DNA from: Amaurobius ferox
Taxonomy: Eukaryota; Arthropoda; Arachnida; Araneae; Amaurobiidae
DNA length: 64,000 nucleotides
Assembly (NCBI GenBank): GCA_951213105.1
Contig: OX578138.1
Coordinates: 68,318,537-68,382,536, forward strand
Direction: 5' to 3'
Shown here in pieces: positions 23,577 through 34,509 of the stretch. Below the pieces are notes generated by a model. That model worked only from the letters and a program-made list of their open reading frames with translations. It did not search any database and was not told the origin of the DNA. The translations under genes were made by a program, and so were the position numbers. Every line of letters starts with the position of its first letter. Within the stretch, counting starts at the first letter, position 1.

Positions 23577-25493
23577 ATGGCTCCAATTACTAGAAACAAA
23601 AAACTAAATGTCGGTAAGATGAGTAAAAATTCAAGTAAAAAATTAAATTCCTCCTTGAATTTGTCGCTTGATATTGCTACTGAGTCGGATTCTGTTAATT
23701 CTAGAAGTAAAGTTAAAAATGTTAGCCACAAAGCTAAATCTAATGAGGAAAATATATCAGATAAATCGCCGGTATGTCTGAATTCTTCTTCTGGCACTTT
23801 GCCAAATCAAAACAGTGCTTCATCGGTAAATGATAACATGTTAAAATCATTCCATATTTTCACACCTAAGTTCGCACATCATATTCCAAAATTCTCGGGA
23901 AATTCAGAGCTTTCGTTGTCACAGTTTCTGGAAAAGTTAAATTTAGTAGCCACTCATGCAAACTGGAGTGAGTGTGACAAATTAGTTTGTTTGAGATTGA
24001 ATTTAGAGGGGGAAGCAAATAGATTGATTGAAGAGAATCCAAAGCACAGAAATTGTAAAAATTTGCAGGAAATTATTCACATTTTGAAAGATCATTTTGA
24101 AGTGACCGAAAATGTTACTAAAAACATAATTTCACTCGTGAACTTTACACAGAGACCAAATGAGTCGGTTAAACAGTTTTCGATGAGAATCGAAGCTGCT
24201 TCATTTAAGGTTGTTCCGGAAGATGTAGATTCCGAAAGTGAGAATAAAATCAGGCAAACACTTTTGAAAACTTCATTTATTAATGGTTTATATCCGGAAC
24301 TAAAAAGATTGGTGTTGTCACAAAACCCTAGAGATTTTTATTCGGCTAGAAAACTTGCAATTCTTGAGGAATCTATTTTAAATGAAAATAATGCTATGTA
24401 CTTGACTAATCCGGTACTTACAAGAAAAGGTGTTCTCACACCAGAAAAATATGTTCTCACACCAGATCAAAGTGAAAGTATGTCAGATTTAAAAAGAAAA
24501 GTGTTAGAACAGGAAAGGGACATTGAATTTCTTAGGGGTAAAATAGAAAAATTTAAGTTTAATTCAGATAAAGTTAACGAAAAGCGTTCACCGCGTCCAA
24601 AGTGTGACAAATGTGGTAAATTAGGTCACGTTCAAGAACAGTGTTGGAAAAAGGTTTTTCAAAAAAGAGATGCGTACGGTATAAAATGTAGGAAAATTTA
24701 TACCAGTCCTGGAACTAGGTATCACCAGGGTGAAAGACACAGAGGGCAAATGTCTGCAAATGAGTGGAAGTATAGAAAGCAAGGAACGCAAAATTATAAA
24801 AATAAGGAGTCATATAAATCTTTGCAAAATTCCAAAAATCATTCTTCTGGGAATCAGAGTAGATATCCCATGCACAATTATAATAATAGAAAAACTTTTG
24901 ATAGGCAAACATCACATTTTGAGGAAAATAATATTTGTCATAATATTACAAATTCTTTGTCATCTTCTTCTATTATAAAAGGAAAATTAGTGAGCAGTGA
25001 AGTGTCAATATTGATTGATACGGGTAGTTCAATTAATTTAGTGTATGAGGAAGCTTTAAATACTGTACCCATTGCACATATGTTGCTAACATACAAACCA
25101 ACAATTTTGCGTAGCTTTAGTTCACAAGATACTAAAGTTGAATGTTTAGCCACTATTTCACTAAATTTGGGAAAAGAAAGATTCCCTACCGAATTTTTTG
25201 TGTTAAAATCACCAGCTCCTATTTCATATAATGTAATCCTTGGTAACAAGTTTTTACATAAACATAATGCTATTATAGATTGTAATCACTTCTGTTTTAA
25301 GTTTTCAAACTCTTCCATTCCTTTTGTTGGTTATCAATGTACGAATAATTTACTTTCGATTTCAAATCATGAACCGGCAAATGAGTCGGAAATTGCAGAC
25401 TCAAACCTAAGTAGTGTCGCAAAGCGTATTGCTGTGCCTGACTCGCAGATGAGTAGTGAAAAAAATGTTTTGCAAAACTGTATGCTATGTTAA
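23577..25493 (+). CDS. gag-pro: Retrotransposon Gag-protease polyprotein
   Basis: The intact frame encodes 638 residues from the ATG at 23577; a slightly longer reading from 23565 would need a TTG start. The N-terminal third is Ser/Lys/Asn-rich. Roughly residues 90-260 form a retrotransposon-type Gag domain, including FSGNSELSLSQFLEKL, NLEGEANRLI and QRPNESVKQFSMRIEA. A CX2CX4HX4C zinc knuckle (CDKCGKLGHVQEQC) spans residues 343-356 and would bind RNA. After a basic, Asn/Lys-rich linker, a retropepsin active site reads LIDTGSSINLV with the catalytic Asp at residue 481, and a later VILGNKFL segment matches the 'ILG..FL' part of retroviral-type proteases. The frame ends without polymerase. Gag packages element RNA and the protease matures Gag. 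Confidence 0.93.
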   Translation: MAPITRNKKLNVGKMSKNSSKKLNSSLNLSLDIATESDSVNSRSKVKNVSHKAKSNEENISDKSPVCLNSSSGTLPNQNSASSVNDNMLKSFHIFTPKFAHHIPKFSGNSELSLSQFLEKLNLVATHANWSECDKLVCLRLNLEGEANRLIEENPKHRNCKNLQEIIHILKDHFEVTENVTKNIISLVNFTQRPNESVKQFSMRIEAASFKVVPEDVDSESENKIRQTLLKTSFINGLYPELKRLVLSQNPRDFYSARKLAILEESILNENNAMYLTNPVLTRKGVLTPEKYVLTPDQSESMSDLKRKVLEQERDIEFLRGKIEKFKFNSDKVNEKRSPRPKCDKCGKLGHVQEQCWKKVFQKRDAYGIKCRKIYTSPGTRYHQGERHRGQMSANEWKYRKQGTQNYKNKESYKSLQNSKNHSSGNQSRYPMHNYNNRKTFDRQTSHFEENNICHNITNSLSSSSIIKGKLVSSEVSILIDTGSSINLVYEEALNTVPIAHMLLTYKPTILRSFSSQDTKVECLATISLNLGKERFPTEFFVLKSPAPISYNVILGNKFLHKHNAIIDCNHFCFKFSNSSIPFVGYQCTNNLLSISNHEPANESEIADSNLSSVAKRIAVPDSQMSSEKNVLQNCMLC

Positions 25494-26514
25494 AATGGAT
25501 CCAATATTTCTGAACTTCTGTGTAATTTGCTTTATGTGTCAGTCAGCTGAATGTTCTGTACTGCAAGTTCTGTGCCAGTGCAGCTTTCTGAATGTGAGTG
25601 CCATGTTAATCAGGTTGAAGTAGTGTTTTAAAATTCTAAATACTTAAATAATAATTTTTTTGCTTTACTTTAATGATAAGCAGTAATGTTTTAAAGTAAT
25701 TTTAAGATAATTAAGTACTTGATGGATTAGAGTTTTGGTAAGGATTTTTAAGGATAACTGATAATTTTTATCTCTGTTTTATTTTATGAATGTGTGAATG
25801 ATTTTTTTTTAATTTAAAGGTCTAGTAAATTTTAGAAATTTTTTTTTGTCATTTGGTGTTTGTTGACTTATTGGTTGGGGGTACCGCCACCTCTAGGTTT
25901 GCAACTTTCTAATGGACTTGTTTCTTGCCTGGGTGCCTGATCAACATTCTTGGTTTGAAAATTTGTCTCATTTTCTAAATTAGTAAATTTTTTTAAATGT
26001 CTTTTAAAGTAATTTGTTGGCAAGGTTGGATAATAGTTAATAAACTGATTTCTGTGAAAAGTAAATTTATAGAATTTTAATTGTAAAATTTTTGAAGAAA
26101 GAAAACTTTTTGTTTAGTTAAACTTTTTGTGAGTTGAGTAAATTAAATTTTCATGTCTCTGTGGTACTCACCAGAAAATGTATTAGTGTTTAAGTTTTAA
26201 AAGGGGCAATTTCATCATTTGTGTCTTGTTAATTTGGTGTTGTCTTGTAAAGGTCTATGCTTGTATTGAGACTTATTTTTTTTTTGACTCACGAGTCAAA
26301 CTTTAGGCCACTCTTGGATTTTGGTTATTATGCTGGTCATGATCTTGTTTGTTTTTGTTTTTTTCTTTGATGTACATGTACATCGCTCAAAATTTACACT
26401 AAATTCCTCTCAATGGAACATATGTCATTGGGAACTTAATGCAGGTATTTTCCTAGTATTGTGTGGAAAAATTCCCCGCTTTGCAGGAAATTTTTCTCCC
26501 GGGCCCCGAAGGAG
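25494..26514 (+). other. Non-coding tail of the LTR element
   Basis: About 1 kb between the gag-pro stop and the 3' LTR holds only short frames, T-rich runs and no Pol motifs. It ends 'ccgggccccgaaggag', the likely short polypurine tract directly before the LTR. Confidence 0.6.
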
Positions 26515-27685
26515 TGTGATAAGGCTTTCACACCTCTGTGTTAAAATTGTATATTAAAGTATTGTTTTATTTCTGTGTGATTGAAAGTGTCAATTTCGAA
26601 ATGTAAATGTCTTTTCTACATGTTTACAATTACATTGACTTTTAAGGGAAGTGAACTCTAAAATCGCAAAAGTGTTTATGTTCCAGAAAAATAGTAATAG
26701 TTTTGTATTTTCGCTTCTCAGTCGCTGGTTGGGAACTTGCAGGTTTTGCGCACGCGCGCGTTTGAAAAAGGATTTTGGAAGCAGAGTGGAAGGAGTCGTG
26801 GAGAAATGTAGACGTGTGTGTTTGATTCGCGTATGATCGCGAATTTTAAGAAAAGGTGGATTAATTTTGAAAGTGGAAGGATGTGATTAAAATATGTAAC
26901 ATAGTTCGACAAGTTGTGCGTAGAGTCGTTTGGCTCGGTTCAGAGATGAGTCACTCGTGTCTTTAAATGAATCAGCCTGGTAGTAATGGAATAATGAGTC
27001 TTGTGAAAAGAGAAAATGGTTCTTTCACTGGTCGGCTTGAATCGCTAATAGGGCAAGAGGGAAAGCTCATTTTATAGCGATTTGTATTTGCCTGACTCCT
27101 CCTTGTGTCCTAAGGTACGAATCAACCAATCTCCGTAACCAACCAAGATGTCGAATTCCGCCAGCATGATGTTGTGTAGTCAAGTTTCCCGACCATTATG
27201 GATTTTGTTCTGCGCAAGAATCTCGATGAGTTTATGCCGAGAGTCCATCCTGATATCCTTTCCCATGGTACAGAATTGTAAATGTTATATTTAAAAGAGA
27301 CGAGGTAAAGTTTTATATATATTTAGTCTTCCACCTAACGAATAGAGTGTTAATTGTCAAATCCTCGTGAGTATCAAGTCATTGATGATGTTATATGAAA
27401 ATGTCGTATATGTTCAAAGTATACAAATGTGATATATAAATGTCAAGTATAATATGAGGAATATTGTGTTTATTTTATGTATCAGAAAATATGTGTATTC
27501 TCTTGGTTCCTCTTCCTCCAGGGGTGTTCTTAATGGTCACCCTACCGAGTGTAACTCTGAGTTATTGCGAGAAATGCTTGTACTCCACTGTTTTCGATCA
27601 ACTGCCTTGTTATTTCATGTTTAATAAATGTGTTTGATTTCAAAACTTTGTCTTCTCTGTCGAGTATACCAAAACGTTCGCGACA
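26515..27685 (+). repeat. 3' LTR
   Basis: Same 1171 bp as the 5' LTR at an offset of 4450. AATAAA is at 27623-27628. It is followed by the CCTG target duplication at 27686. Confidence 0.95.
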
Positions 27686-27689
27686 CCTG

Positions 27690-28474
27690 AATACTAAACA
27701 TTCCATTCTCACTGACAATAACTTTTAAGAGTGGAATATGCAGTATAGAATAAATTTACATTTTATTTGTTATTTTATGTGATCAAACATAAGTTATAAC
27801 ATTACGGAATATATAATGAAAAATAAAAACTTTATCAGTAGGAAAAGTGATGTCCCCTGCCCACCACATATTTTTCATACTCCCGCATTGACTAGTCACA
27901 AGTTTTAAGAAATAAAAATTAACTGTAAATTTTAACCAGACCTTCTCTATCTTTTGTAATTCATATAAGTCCAAAAATGACCAAAATATCATTATGATAT
28001 TCGAAATGACAAAATTTTAACGACACAATATTTTTAATATTTAATATTATATTTTTTGATAGCTCGAGATATCACAATCAACTATGATATAACAATCAAC
28101 TATCCATAAATATATTTTTTCTATCGAACATTCTGTGTAAACATTTTAATTGGACAACGTTGCTGGAAGCTTATTTCATTTAGCGAATCATTTCTTTCTT
28201 ATCTATTATTTACCCACCAGAAAAATTCAATAAGTTCTTTTCTCTGCCGAGCTTATAAAAATAGTTCTTCCCGAAGCAAGCTGTTTCTACTTTCTTCACG
28301 TCCTTTCCACGTCATTAAAACGTTATATGAACTTGCTTTCTTATAAAATCAGTGACCCTAGCCTTTCCGGAGCTAAAATAAAACGTATTTAGCGGAGAAG
28401 CTTCGAAAGCTGGGAGTTTAACTTGAAAAACCTATCTCTTATTCTTAAAGTGCTTCTATTTTTATAACAGATTT
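27690..28474. other. Non-coding stretch
   Basis: Nothing recognisable apart from AT-rich sequence; no domain-bearing frame. Confidence 0.35.
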
Positions 28475-28703
28475 TCAGTTAAGATATAAAATATCCGAGG
28501 AAAATTTCTCAGATCTTTTTATATCTATATAACAAAAATTGAAAATACGAGTATGTCTGTCTCTCTGTATGCTTGTCTCAACATCACGAAAGAACGGCTG
28601 CACCGAATTACATAAAATTTTGTGCGCAACCGTGATATAGCCCCACTTAACATTTAGTCCATGTTTCGAGTATCTAAGAGCAGGATTTATCGAGATATTA
28701 ATA
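28475..28703 (+). repeat. Short microsatellite element related to families A-C
   Basis: 'tatctatataacaaaaattgaaaatacgag' precedes 'tatgtctgtctctctgtatgcttgtc' and then 'catcacgaaagaacggctgcaccgaatt...aaaattttgtg'. The microsatellite-plus-block order is the same as in families A, B and C although the rest differs. Confidence 0.5.
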
Positions 28704-29462
28704 AACAAGAAAAATCAATCATACATAAATCATTGATTATAAAACACTTTCCAACTAAAATGCAATTTTATTTAAAGATCTCTAAAATGGGATGCATTCA
28801 GCGGTGACATTTTTTAAATTATCACAGACTACAGAAATTTATTTTACTTGAAAACTTAAAACATCACTGAAAAAAATGAACTGTATTCAAATGACGCCAT
28901 CGAAATATAAATTGTCTGGTTCTCTATATAAAAGCAGTAAATATTTCATTCATGCACATTTATTCCAGACTTCAAACTTAAATAAAATTGCGTGAAAAAA
29001 TTTAGCAATTTTTATATAAAAATCTTATAGACGTATTTTATTTTGAAATGGGTCACGTGATCTTTTCATACTATATGGGTGTAATTATCATTTTACTTTT
29101 TATTTAACAAGCTACCGAACATACTTTGCTGAATTTTTTTTATATATATTTTATAGGCTAACTTGAACATTTCCTAAAATTTTTGAAGCAATTTGTGAAT
29201 TTTAATTTTGCTTAAAAAATGTTTGAAAAATTAGGTCCCATAGAGTTCAATGCATTTCCTTTTTTCAACCCGGGTTCAATCCAAAACTAAGTGACTGGTA
29301 TTATGTTTTTACATTCTCATATGTCCCACAGACCGTCTCAATAACATACTAAAATTTTATTTTAATAAAGCCAGTTTTACGGCCGTTATCGTGCAAACGG
29401 ACAGACAGAAAGACAGAATGAACAAGGACATAAATACTTTTCAACTATGTAGGAAAGTGTTA
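28704..29462 (-). repeat. Family C element, internally deleted
   Basis: Both ends are present in reverse: AACAAGAAAAATCAATC at the left and 'ggaaagtgttaa' at the right, with 'gacagacagaaagacagaatgaac' inside. The middle is missing, with a junction near 29035. Confidence 0.8.
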
Positions 29463-29614
29463 AAAACTCACAATTAAACATTTCATATAGCATTATGTAG
29501 ACAATATTTTTCCTCTAATTTATTTGAACAAAATTATATCATATCGCTTTGCAACCGATTTAAATCCAGTGTTTTTATGTGACAGATGATTTTTATTAAA
29601 TCTTTTCCGATTTA

Positions 29615-31262
29615 AATAAGAAAGACCAATCATGCATAAAGCATTGATTATGAAACACTTTCCAATTGCACTGCAATTTTATTTAAACATTTCTAAAATG
29701 CGATATATTCAGCGGTAATATTTTTAAAATTATTACAATACTACAATAATTTATTATATTTGAAAACTTAAAATTTCATCGAAAAAAATTACTTTATCCA
29801 AATCCGTCATTGAAATATAAATCGGTGAAAAAGCAGTAAATGTTTCACTCATACACATTTTTCCATTCCTTTCATTATCATCACAATAATACAATAATTT
29901 ATTTTACTCAAAAACTTAAAATCATGGAGGTAAAAGTAATTTAACTCTATGCTTAAAACTTCATCGAAAAGGTCTGCTATGAAATCGTCTGCTTCTCTAT
30001 GTAAAATCAATGAATGTTTCATTCATATCAGCTATATTGCAGACTCCAGAGCTAAATAATTTTACATTAAAGGAATTCAGCAATTCTTATACAACTCATC
30101 TTACAGCTTCATGTGTTTACATTCTCCATAAGTGAAAATTAAGCTTCGTTGTAGAAATAATTACAGTTTGATGATCATTTAAACTCATATATATTCTAAT
30201 TGCGTTGTTTCAGAATACAGATGCACAGAAATTAAGCAAAAATAAAGAAGTTTTAGGACGGATACAACACTAAATACAAATTAAAAAGACATTTAAAAAT
30301 CACGATTTTGACACAGGTATTGATCGAACTCAAATATATTGTAATTGCGCTATTTCCCAATATGGATGTACAGAAATTAAGTAAAAAAGCGGTTTCAGGA
30401 CGGATAGAACACTAAATTTAAATTAAAACGAGCTTTAAAAATCATGATTTTGACACAATATTGTTGCCATATTTTATTTTCAAGTGAGTCACTTGATCTC
30501 TTCATATGAATTGGGTGTTGTTGTTGTTGAGACCCAGACCGTCCGACCTACCAGAAAGGTGTAAGGTAACTGTATGGACGGCCGGGAAGTGCCACCCAAT
30601 TTAGACCGGAACCCAGTGGGGGAGGCATCCACAGGGACCGTACCCTCCTTCCCCTACCACCAACCTCTCGGAAGGACTTACGGACCCACATGTTTAACGT
30701 GATCGTACTCCGCATGAACACGGCGGTATTTGTGGCAGCGTGCAAATCTAGGGCGCAAACCACGGGGATACCGCACGCGAGATGGCCAACAGCACGCGGC
30801 GTTCCGAGGTGGTCACCCACCAAGTACTAACCGCGCCCGATGCTGCTTCACTTCGGTGATCTAACGAGAACCGGTGTTTTCAGCACGGTACGAATTGGGT
30901 GTAAAAAAACTACCGAATATATTTTGCTGAAATTTTTTTTATATTTTTCATGGCCTAATTTCAATATTTCCTAAAACTTTCGAAGCAGTTTATGGATTTT
31001 CAAATTCGTTTAAATATGTTTGAAAAATTTGGTTCCATATAGGGTTCAATGTATTTCATTTTCTCAACTCGGGTTCAATCCAAAGCTAATTATGTGATAA
31101 TATTAATTTGCATTTTCATATGTCTCACAGACCGTCTCAACAACATACTAAAATTTTATGTTGATAAAGTCATTCTTACGGCAGTTATAGTGCGAACGGA
31201 CAGATAGACAGACAGATTGAATAATGTCATAAACACCTTTAAACTATGTTGTAAAGTGTTAA
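29615..31262 (-). repeat. Family C element carrying a SINE
   Basis: Both ends are present (aataagaaagaccaatcatgc; gtaaagtgttaac). It contains the 5S-headed SINE at 30518-30891. Parts of the body are duplicated or rearranged: the 'atcacgattttgacac' block appears at about 30300 and 30446. Confidence 0.8.
30518..30891 (-). mobile_element. SINE with a 5S rRNA-derived head (family S1 body)
   Basis: GAATTGGGTG at 30508-30517 and 30892-30901 is a 10-bp target duplication. Read on the minus strand, the first about 107 bp (30891 to 30785) are 5S rRNA-like: 'caccggttctcg', then 'gatcaccgaagtgaagcagc', 'ggttagtacttgg' and 'gggtgacc', with an ending 'gctgttggc'. The start lacks the first few bases of 5S. 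These regions correspond to the 5S internal RNA polymerase III promoter. The rest, from 'ccgccgtgttca' onward, is the same body and tail as the tRNA-headed copies, ending in (GTT)n/(CAA)n. Confidence 0.85.
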
Positions 31263-31743
31263 CTATAAATAAATGTATGTAAAACAAATTGTATCGAAAT
31301 TGCAGTTTTAACTATAATATATCAATTACGGTTTTCAGGTTCAAACATTACGGGGATTATTGATATTTTCAATGTATTACGTCATCTGTTTTATTTTGGC
31401 AAATATTTTTGAAACTCATATATTGTAGAACTGGCAATCTTCTACTTATACACGGGTATATCTTCTTATCCATTAGAATATAAGTTGTACGGGTATATCT
31501 TCCCAAAAAATTTCAGTGTTTTTATTTTGGCATATATTCATCCAATTTCATATTTTTTATACATCTGGTTACAAACGGGAAAAGGATGTTTTATCCACAT
31601 CTGCCTGAGAATATAATTTTGTACAGCGAGAATATATATTCGTAAATTTCTCTTTAGAAGCATTAATTAAAATATTTTAATAGAATGTTTTGAATAACAA
31701 TGTCATATACAATACTGCAGGAATTTGCACATGACTGGGAATT

Positions 31744-32067
31744 TTAAGTCTCTTTATAAGGTATATTCCGTGCAATGAACGGGTACACTGCTGGCCTTGA
31801 TATAAATTGAAGCGATCCACCATCTGAACTATCTAGGGTTATGACAAAATATACCATTTTCGCAATTTGTAGTGGATGTTCCTCGTCCTCACCACAGACA
31901 TCCATCGCAGTACATATAACTGCTGCATTTAAGAATACACATTTCTTGCACTTTGTACTTTGATGCATTATTTTTGTATTTGCTTCATTTGCAGGTGCTT
32001 GTTCTCTATCATGTAACCACAAATATTTTGCAAATTCATCTGTATTATCCCTTTTATACTCCAGCAT
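31744..32067 (-). CDS. Unrecognised 107-residue open frame
   Basis: A minus-strand frame with ATG at 32067. The composition is balanced and not low-complexity, with a KCKKC motif near residue 40 and DVCGEDEEHPLQ. I recognise no family and see no flanking splice signals or transposon ends. It could be a decayed transposon piece, an unrecognised exon or chance. The flanking sequence from 31263 shows nothing else. Confidence 0.2.
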   Translation of the reverse strand: MLEYKRDNTDEFAKYLWLHDREQAPANEANTKIMHQSTKCKKCVFLNAAVICTAMDVCGEDEEHPLQIAKMVYFVITLDSSDGGSLQFISRPAVYPFIARNIPYKET

Positions 32068-32198
32068 TTATATCACATATGAACAAGCGGTGTTAACAAC
32101 CACATCGTTTAATATAGCCTTCTATTCTTAGTGAATATTTGATAACATTTTTATTTGAAGGCCCTGTTAAATATATAGCTACATGAACTTTAAGTATT

Positions 32199-33194
32199 AC
32201 TTTCCTTATATACATAATGTATAAAGAAAGTATTGTGACGGGGTCGAAAATTCGAATTCGAGTTTTCGACGGGAGAGCACGTTTCGAGCATCCCTGATCA
32301 CGAATCAAACATTTCTGAAGTGATGTCTGTGTGTGAAAGCCCCAGGCCGTCCGGCTCGTCCAGAGGACTTGGAGCAACAAAATGGACGAGTGATGTCTGT
32401 GTGTGTGTGTGTGTGTGTGAGTGAGTCTGTGGAGACAATAACTGGCGAACGAATGGACCGATTCGAACGAAATTTGGTACAAAACACAATCCATAAACAC
32501 TGGAAGCCTATTGTTTTTATACGCAATCGAATGCTCAGAACCCCCCTAAATTTTTGAGTGAAATTTTGAAAAAATCGTCAAAAAATCAAAACCGCTAATA
32601 ACGTTACACAAATAGGCATTTCTTATGTAATTTTTCATTAAAAAACGATTGACATAAATTTTAGAACGCTAATATGAACCGTTCTCGAGATATTGCACAT
32701 TTTTCAAAAAAATTATCAAAAAGTTATATAAAATAAAATAAAAATATTTCCTATTGAGAAACATGTTAACTTTTCATATGTAATATCATGCGATAAATTC
32801 GGTGGCATCATTCTCGTGGATCTAGCTCGTTCCATTCATGAGAGAAGATACTTTGAGTAATACTTTTGTATTTGAACGCCAATAGTCATTTATCTGCTAT
32901 AAGAATAACTTATTTCTCCGTCCATAACGCTTGGTGAGATTTTGGCGACGAATTTGGCGGAATGTCGCCAACTTGGCGACTTTTTGAAATGTTGTCAAAT
33001 TAACGAAAATTTCGCTAAATGGATAAAAATGACGCTAAATCAATGAAAATGACCACTAATTGTCGAAAATTCAATATCTTGGAAAGAATATAAGTATCTA
33101 CTATAAGAAAAACCTATTTTTCTTACTGTAAAAGTAGTAAATTTATTGCATTATATAAGGAAAGTCATGTGTTGCCCACATCAGATTTTTTTTT
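32199..33194 (+). repeat. Family A element, copy 2
   Basis: Full length. The left hairpin ACTTTCCTTATA...TATAAAGAAAGT is followed by 'gtgacggggtcgaaaattcg' and a GT microsatellite near 32400-32418. The post-microsatellite block ends 'gaaatttggtac'. The internal palindrome 'gtcgccaacttggcgac' lies near 32965. The right end is 'ggaaagtcatgtgttgcccacatcagat' plus a T-run. A 53-bp insert lies at 32336-32388. Confidence 0.9.
32336..32388. repeat. 53-bp insert flanked by a 17-bp duplication
   Basis: AGTGATGTCTGTGTGTG occurs at 32319-32335 and 32389-32405. The 53 bp between ('aaagccccaggccgtccggc...') resembles the 'gaccccagaccgtacgactc' tail of the SINE at 49927, so it is probably a truncated retroposed SINE tail. 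Confidence 0.55.
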
Positions 33195-34421
33195 ATTATT
33201 TACACTTTCGATAAATACTAAAGAAATATCATAAATTTTCTGTCATTATCATATAAATCGCTATTTTCTTTCAAAATGAATTCTGAAAATACGTTTAGTA
33301 TGATAACGTATATTTCGACATTTAATATTTCCATAAGTTTTAGTTTTATATGTTAAGAATTTAAGGAAATACTGGTATAAACGTATAAAATTTGACAAAT
33401 ATACTTTTCCAGTTTTGGTTTTATAAGCAAGCGTAAACGGGTTTGTTATGAAGCCATCAGCAGTTTTGCTTCTAATTTATTACATAACCTTCAGATGATT
33501 AAAACATTTCAGTAACTTTCACTTCTTTAATAATATATGTCTTTTGCAGCATTAAATCATACATTCCATTTCGTCGCTGAATTTCCATCTCCTACACCCT
33601 TTTTCAAGTCAAATCTTTTTTGAAGCAAACGAGAGTCGAGTTAATTAGTTTCGGCTTAATATGATTACCAGTCTCACGAAAATTAATTACTTCAGCTTAA
33701 TGTAAAGCCCGTAGCTTAATGTAAAGACTGAGAGTTGAATACATACCAACAGCTGTTTGAAATGGATCCAGCATTTCAACTGTTAATCTATTTCAAATTT
33801 TATATAAGAAAACTTTTAAGGTAAAAATTGGTGACTATATATTGATTGCGAAATAGAAATATCAGAAATGTAAGGATTTACTCGATGTTCTCATACTTTT
33901 ATAAATTCAGCTAGCAGAAATAACCGACGTTGTCCTGAACAATACAGATATAAAAAATATATAAAATATAAAATAATGCATAGATATGCATACCAGCTTT
34001 TTATTAAGCTTCATAAATCTGTGAAAAACTCACAAATTTGCCGATCAATTCTTGGTTACAAGGCAGTCCTTACAGATAGTCAAAAACAGATGCTTTATTT
34101 TTTTTTATCCGTGGGCAGATGCATGGAAATAAAAATCTAATGAAAAACAATCCAATTGCACTAAAGAGTTTCATTGTAATTGGTCCAGTATTTGATGAGG
34201 TATTTAACTGAGCAGCACAAAATCTGAAGTGTTTGAACTTCGCGAAATTCACAAGATTTATGATAAAAGGCATTATTAGTTTTAAAATACAGTTAGGGAT
34301 TTTGAATGCGTTCGCGGAATAGCTTGTTTAAAGCATAGTATGTAATAGCAACCCATAAACGTAGCGTTAAAAGCAAAGGAAATATTGACTAAATATCCAG
34401 AAAACTACATACAGGTTTTAC
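33195..34421. other. Non-coding stretch
   Basis: No recognisable gene or element; AT-rich. Confidence 0.35.
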
Positions 34422-34435
34422 ACAACAGAGAGTCG

Positions 34436-34495
34436 CAGTTACCTTACACCTTTCTGGTAGGTCGGACGGTCTGGGTTTCAACAACAACAACAACA
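34436..34495 (+). mobile_element. 5'-truncated SINE S1 tail with 14-bp TSD
   Basis: ACAACAGAGAGTCG at 34422-34435 and 34496-34509 flanks only the last 60 bp of S1 ('cagttaccttacacctttctgg...cggtctgggtttc' plus (CAA)n). This is extreme 5' truncation, as produced by target-primed reverse transcription. Confidence 0.8.
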
Positions 34496-34509
34496 ACAAC
34501 AGAGAGTCG

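Larger units (their letters stand above)
22065..27685 (+). mobile_element. Young non-autonomous LTR retrotransposon (gag-pro only)
   Basis: Two 1171-bp direct repeats begin TGTGATAAGG, end CGACA (TG...CA rule) and are flanked by CCTG (22061-22064 and 27686-27689), a 4-bp target duplication. The internal region of 3279 bp holds one long frame, Gag plus aspartic protease, and no reverse transcriptase, RNase H or integrase. It must borrow these from a related element. The low LTR divergence (two differences seen by eye) indicates recent insertion. The superfamily is probably Ty3/Gypsy from the Gag layout and TSD length, but without Pol this stays uncertain. Confidence 0.95.

Noticed and set aside
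26321..26557. 78-residue frame running into the 3' LTR, considered as a possible envelope or Pol C-terminus
   Set aside because: Low-complexity hydrophobic start, no recognisable domain, and it overlaps the polypurine tract and LTR.
30785..30891. Functional 5S rRNA gene
   Set aside because: It lacks the 5' end, carries substitutions, and is fused to a SINE body bounded by a 10-bp target duplication.
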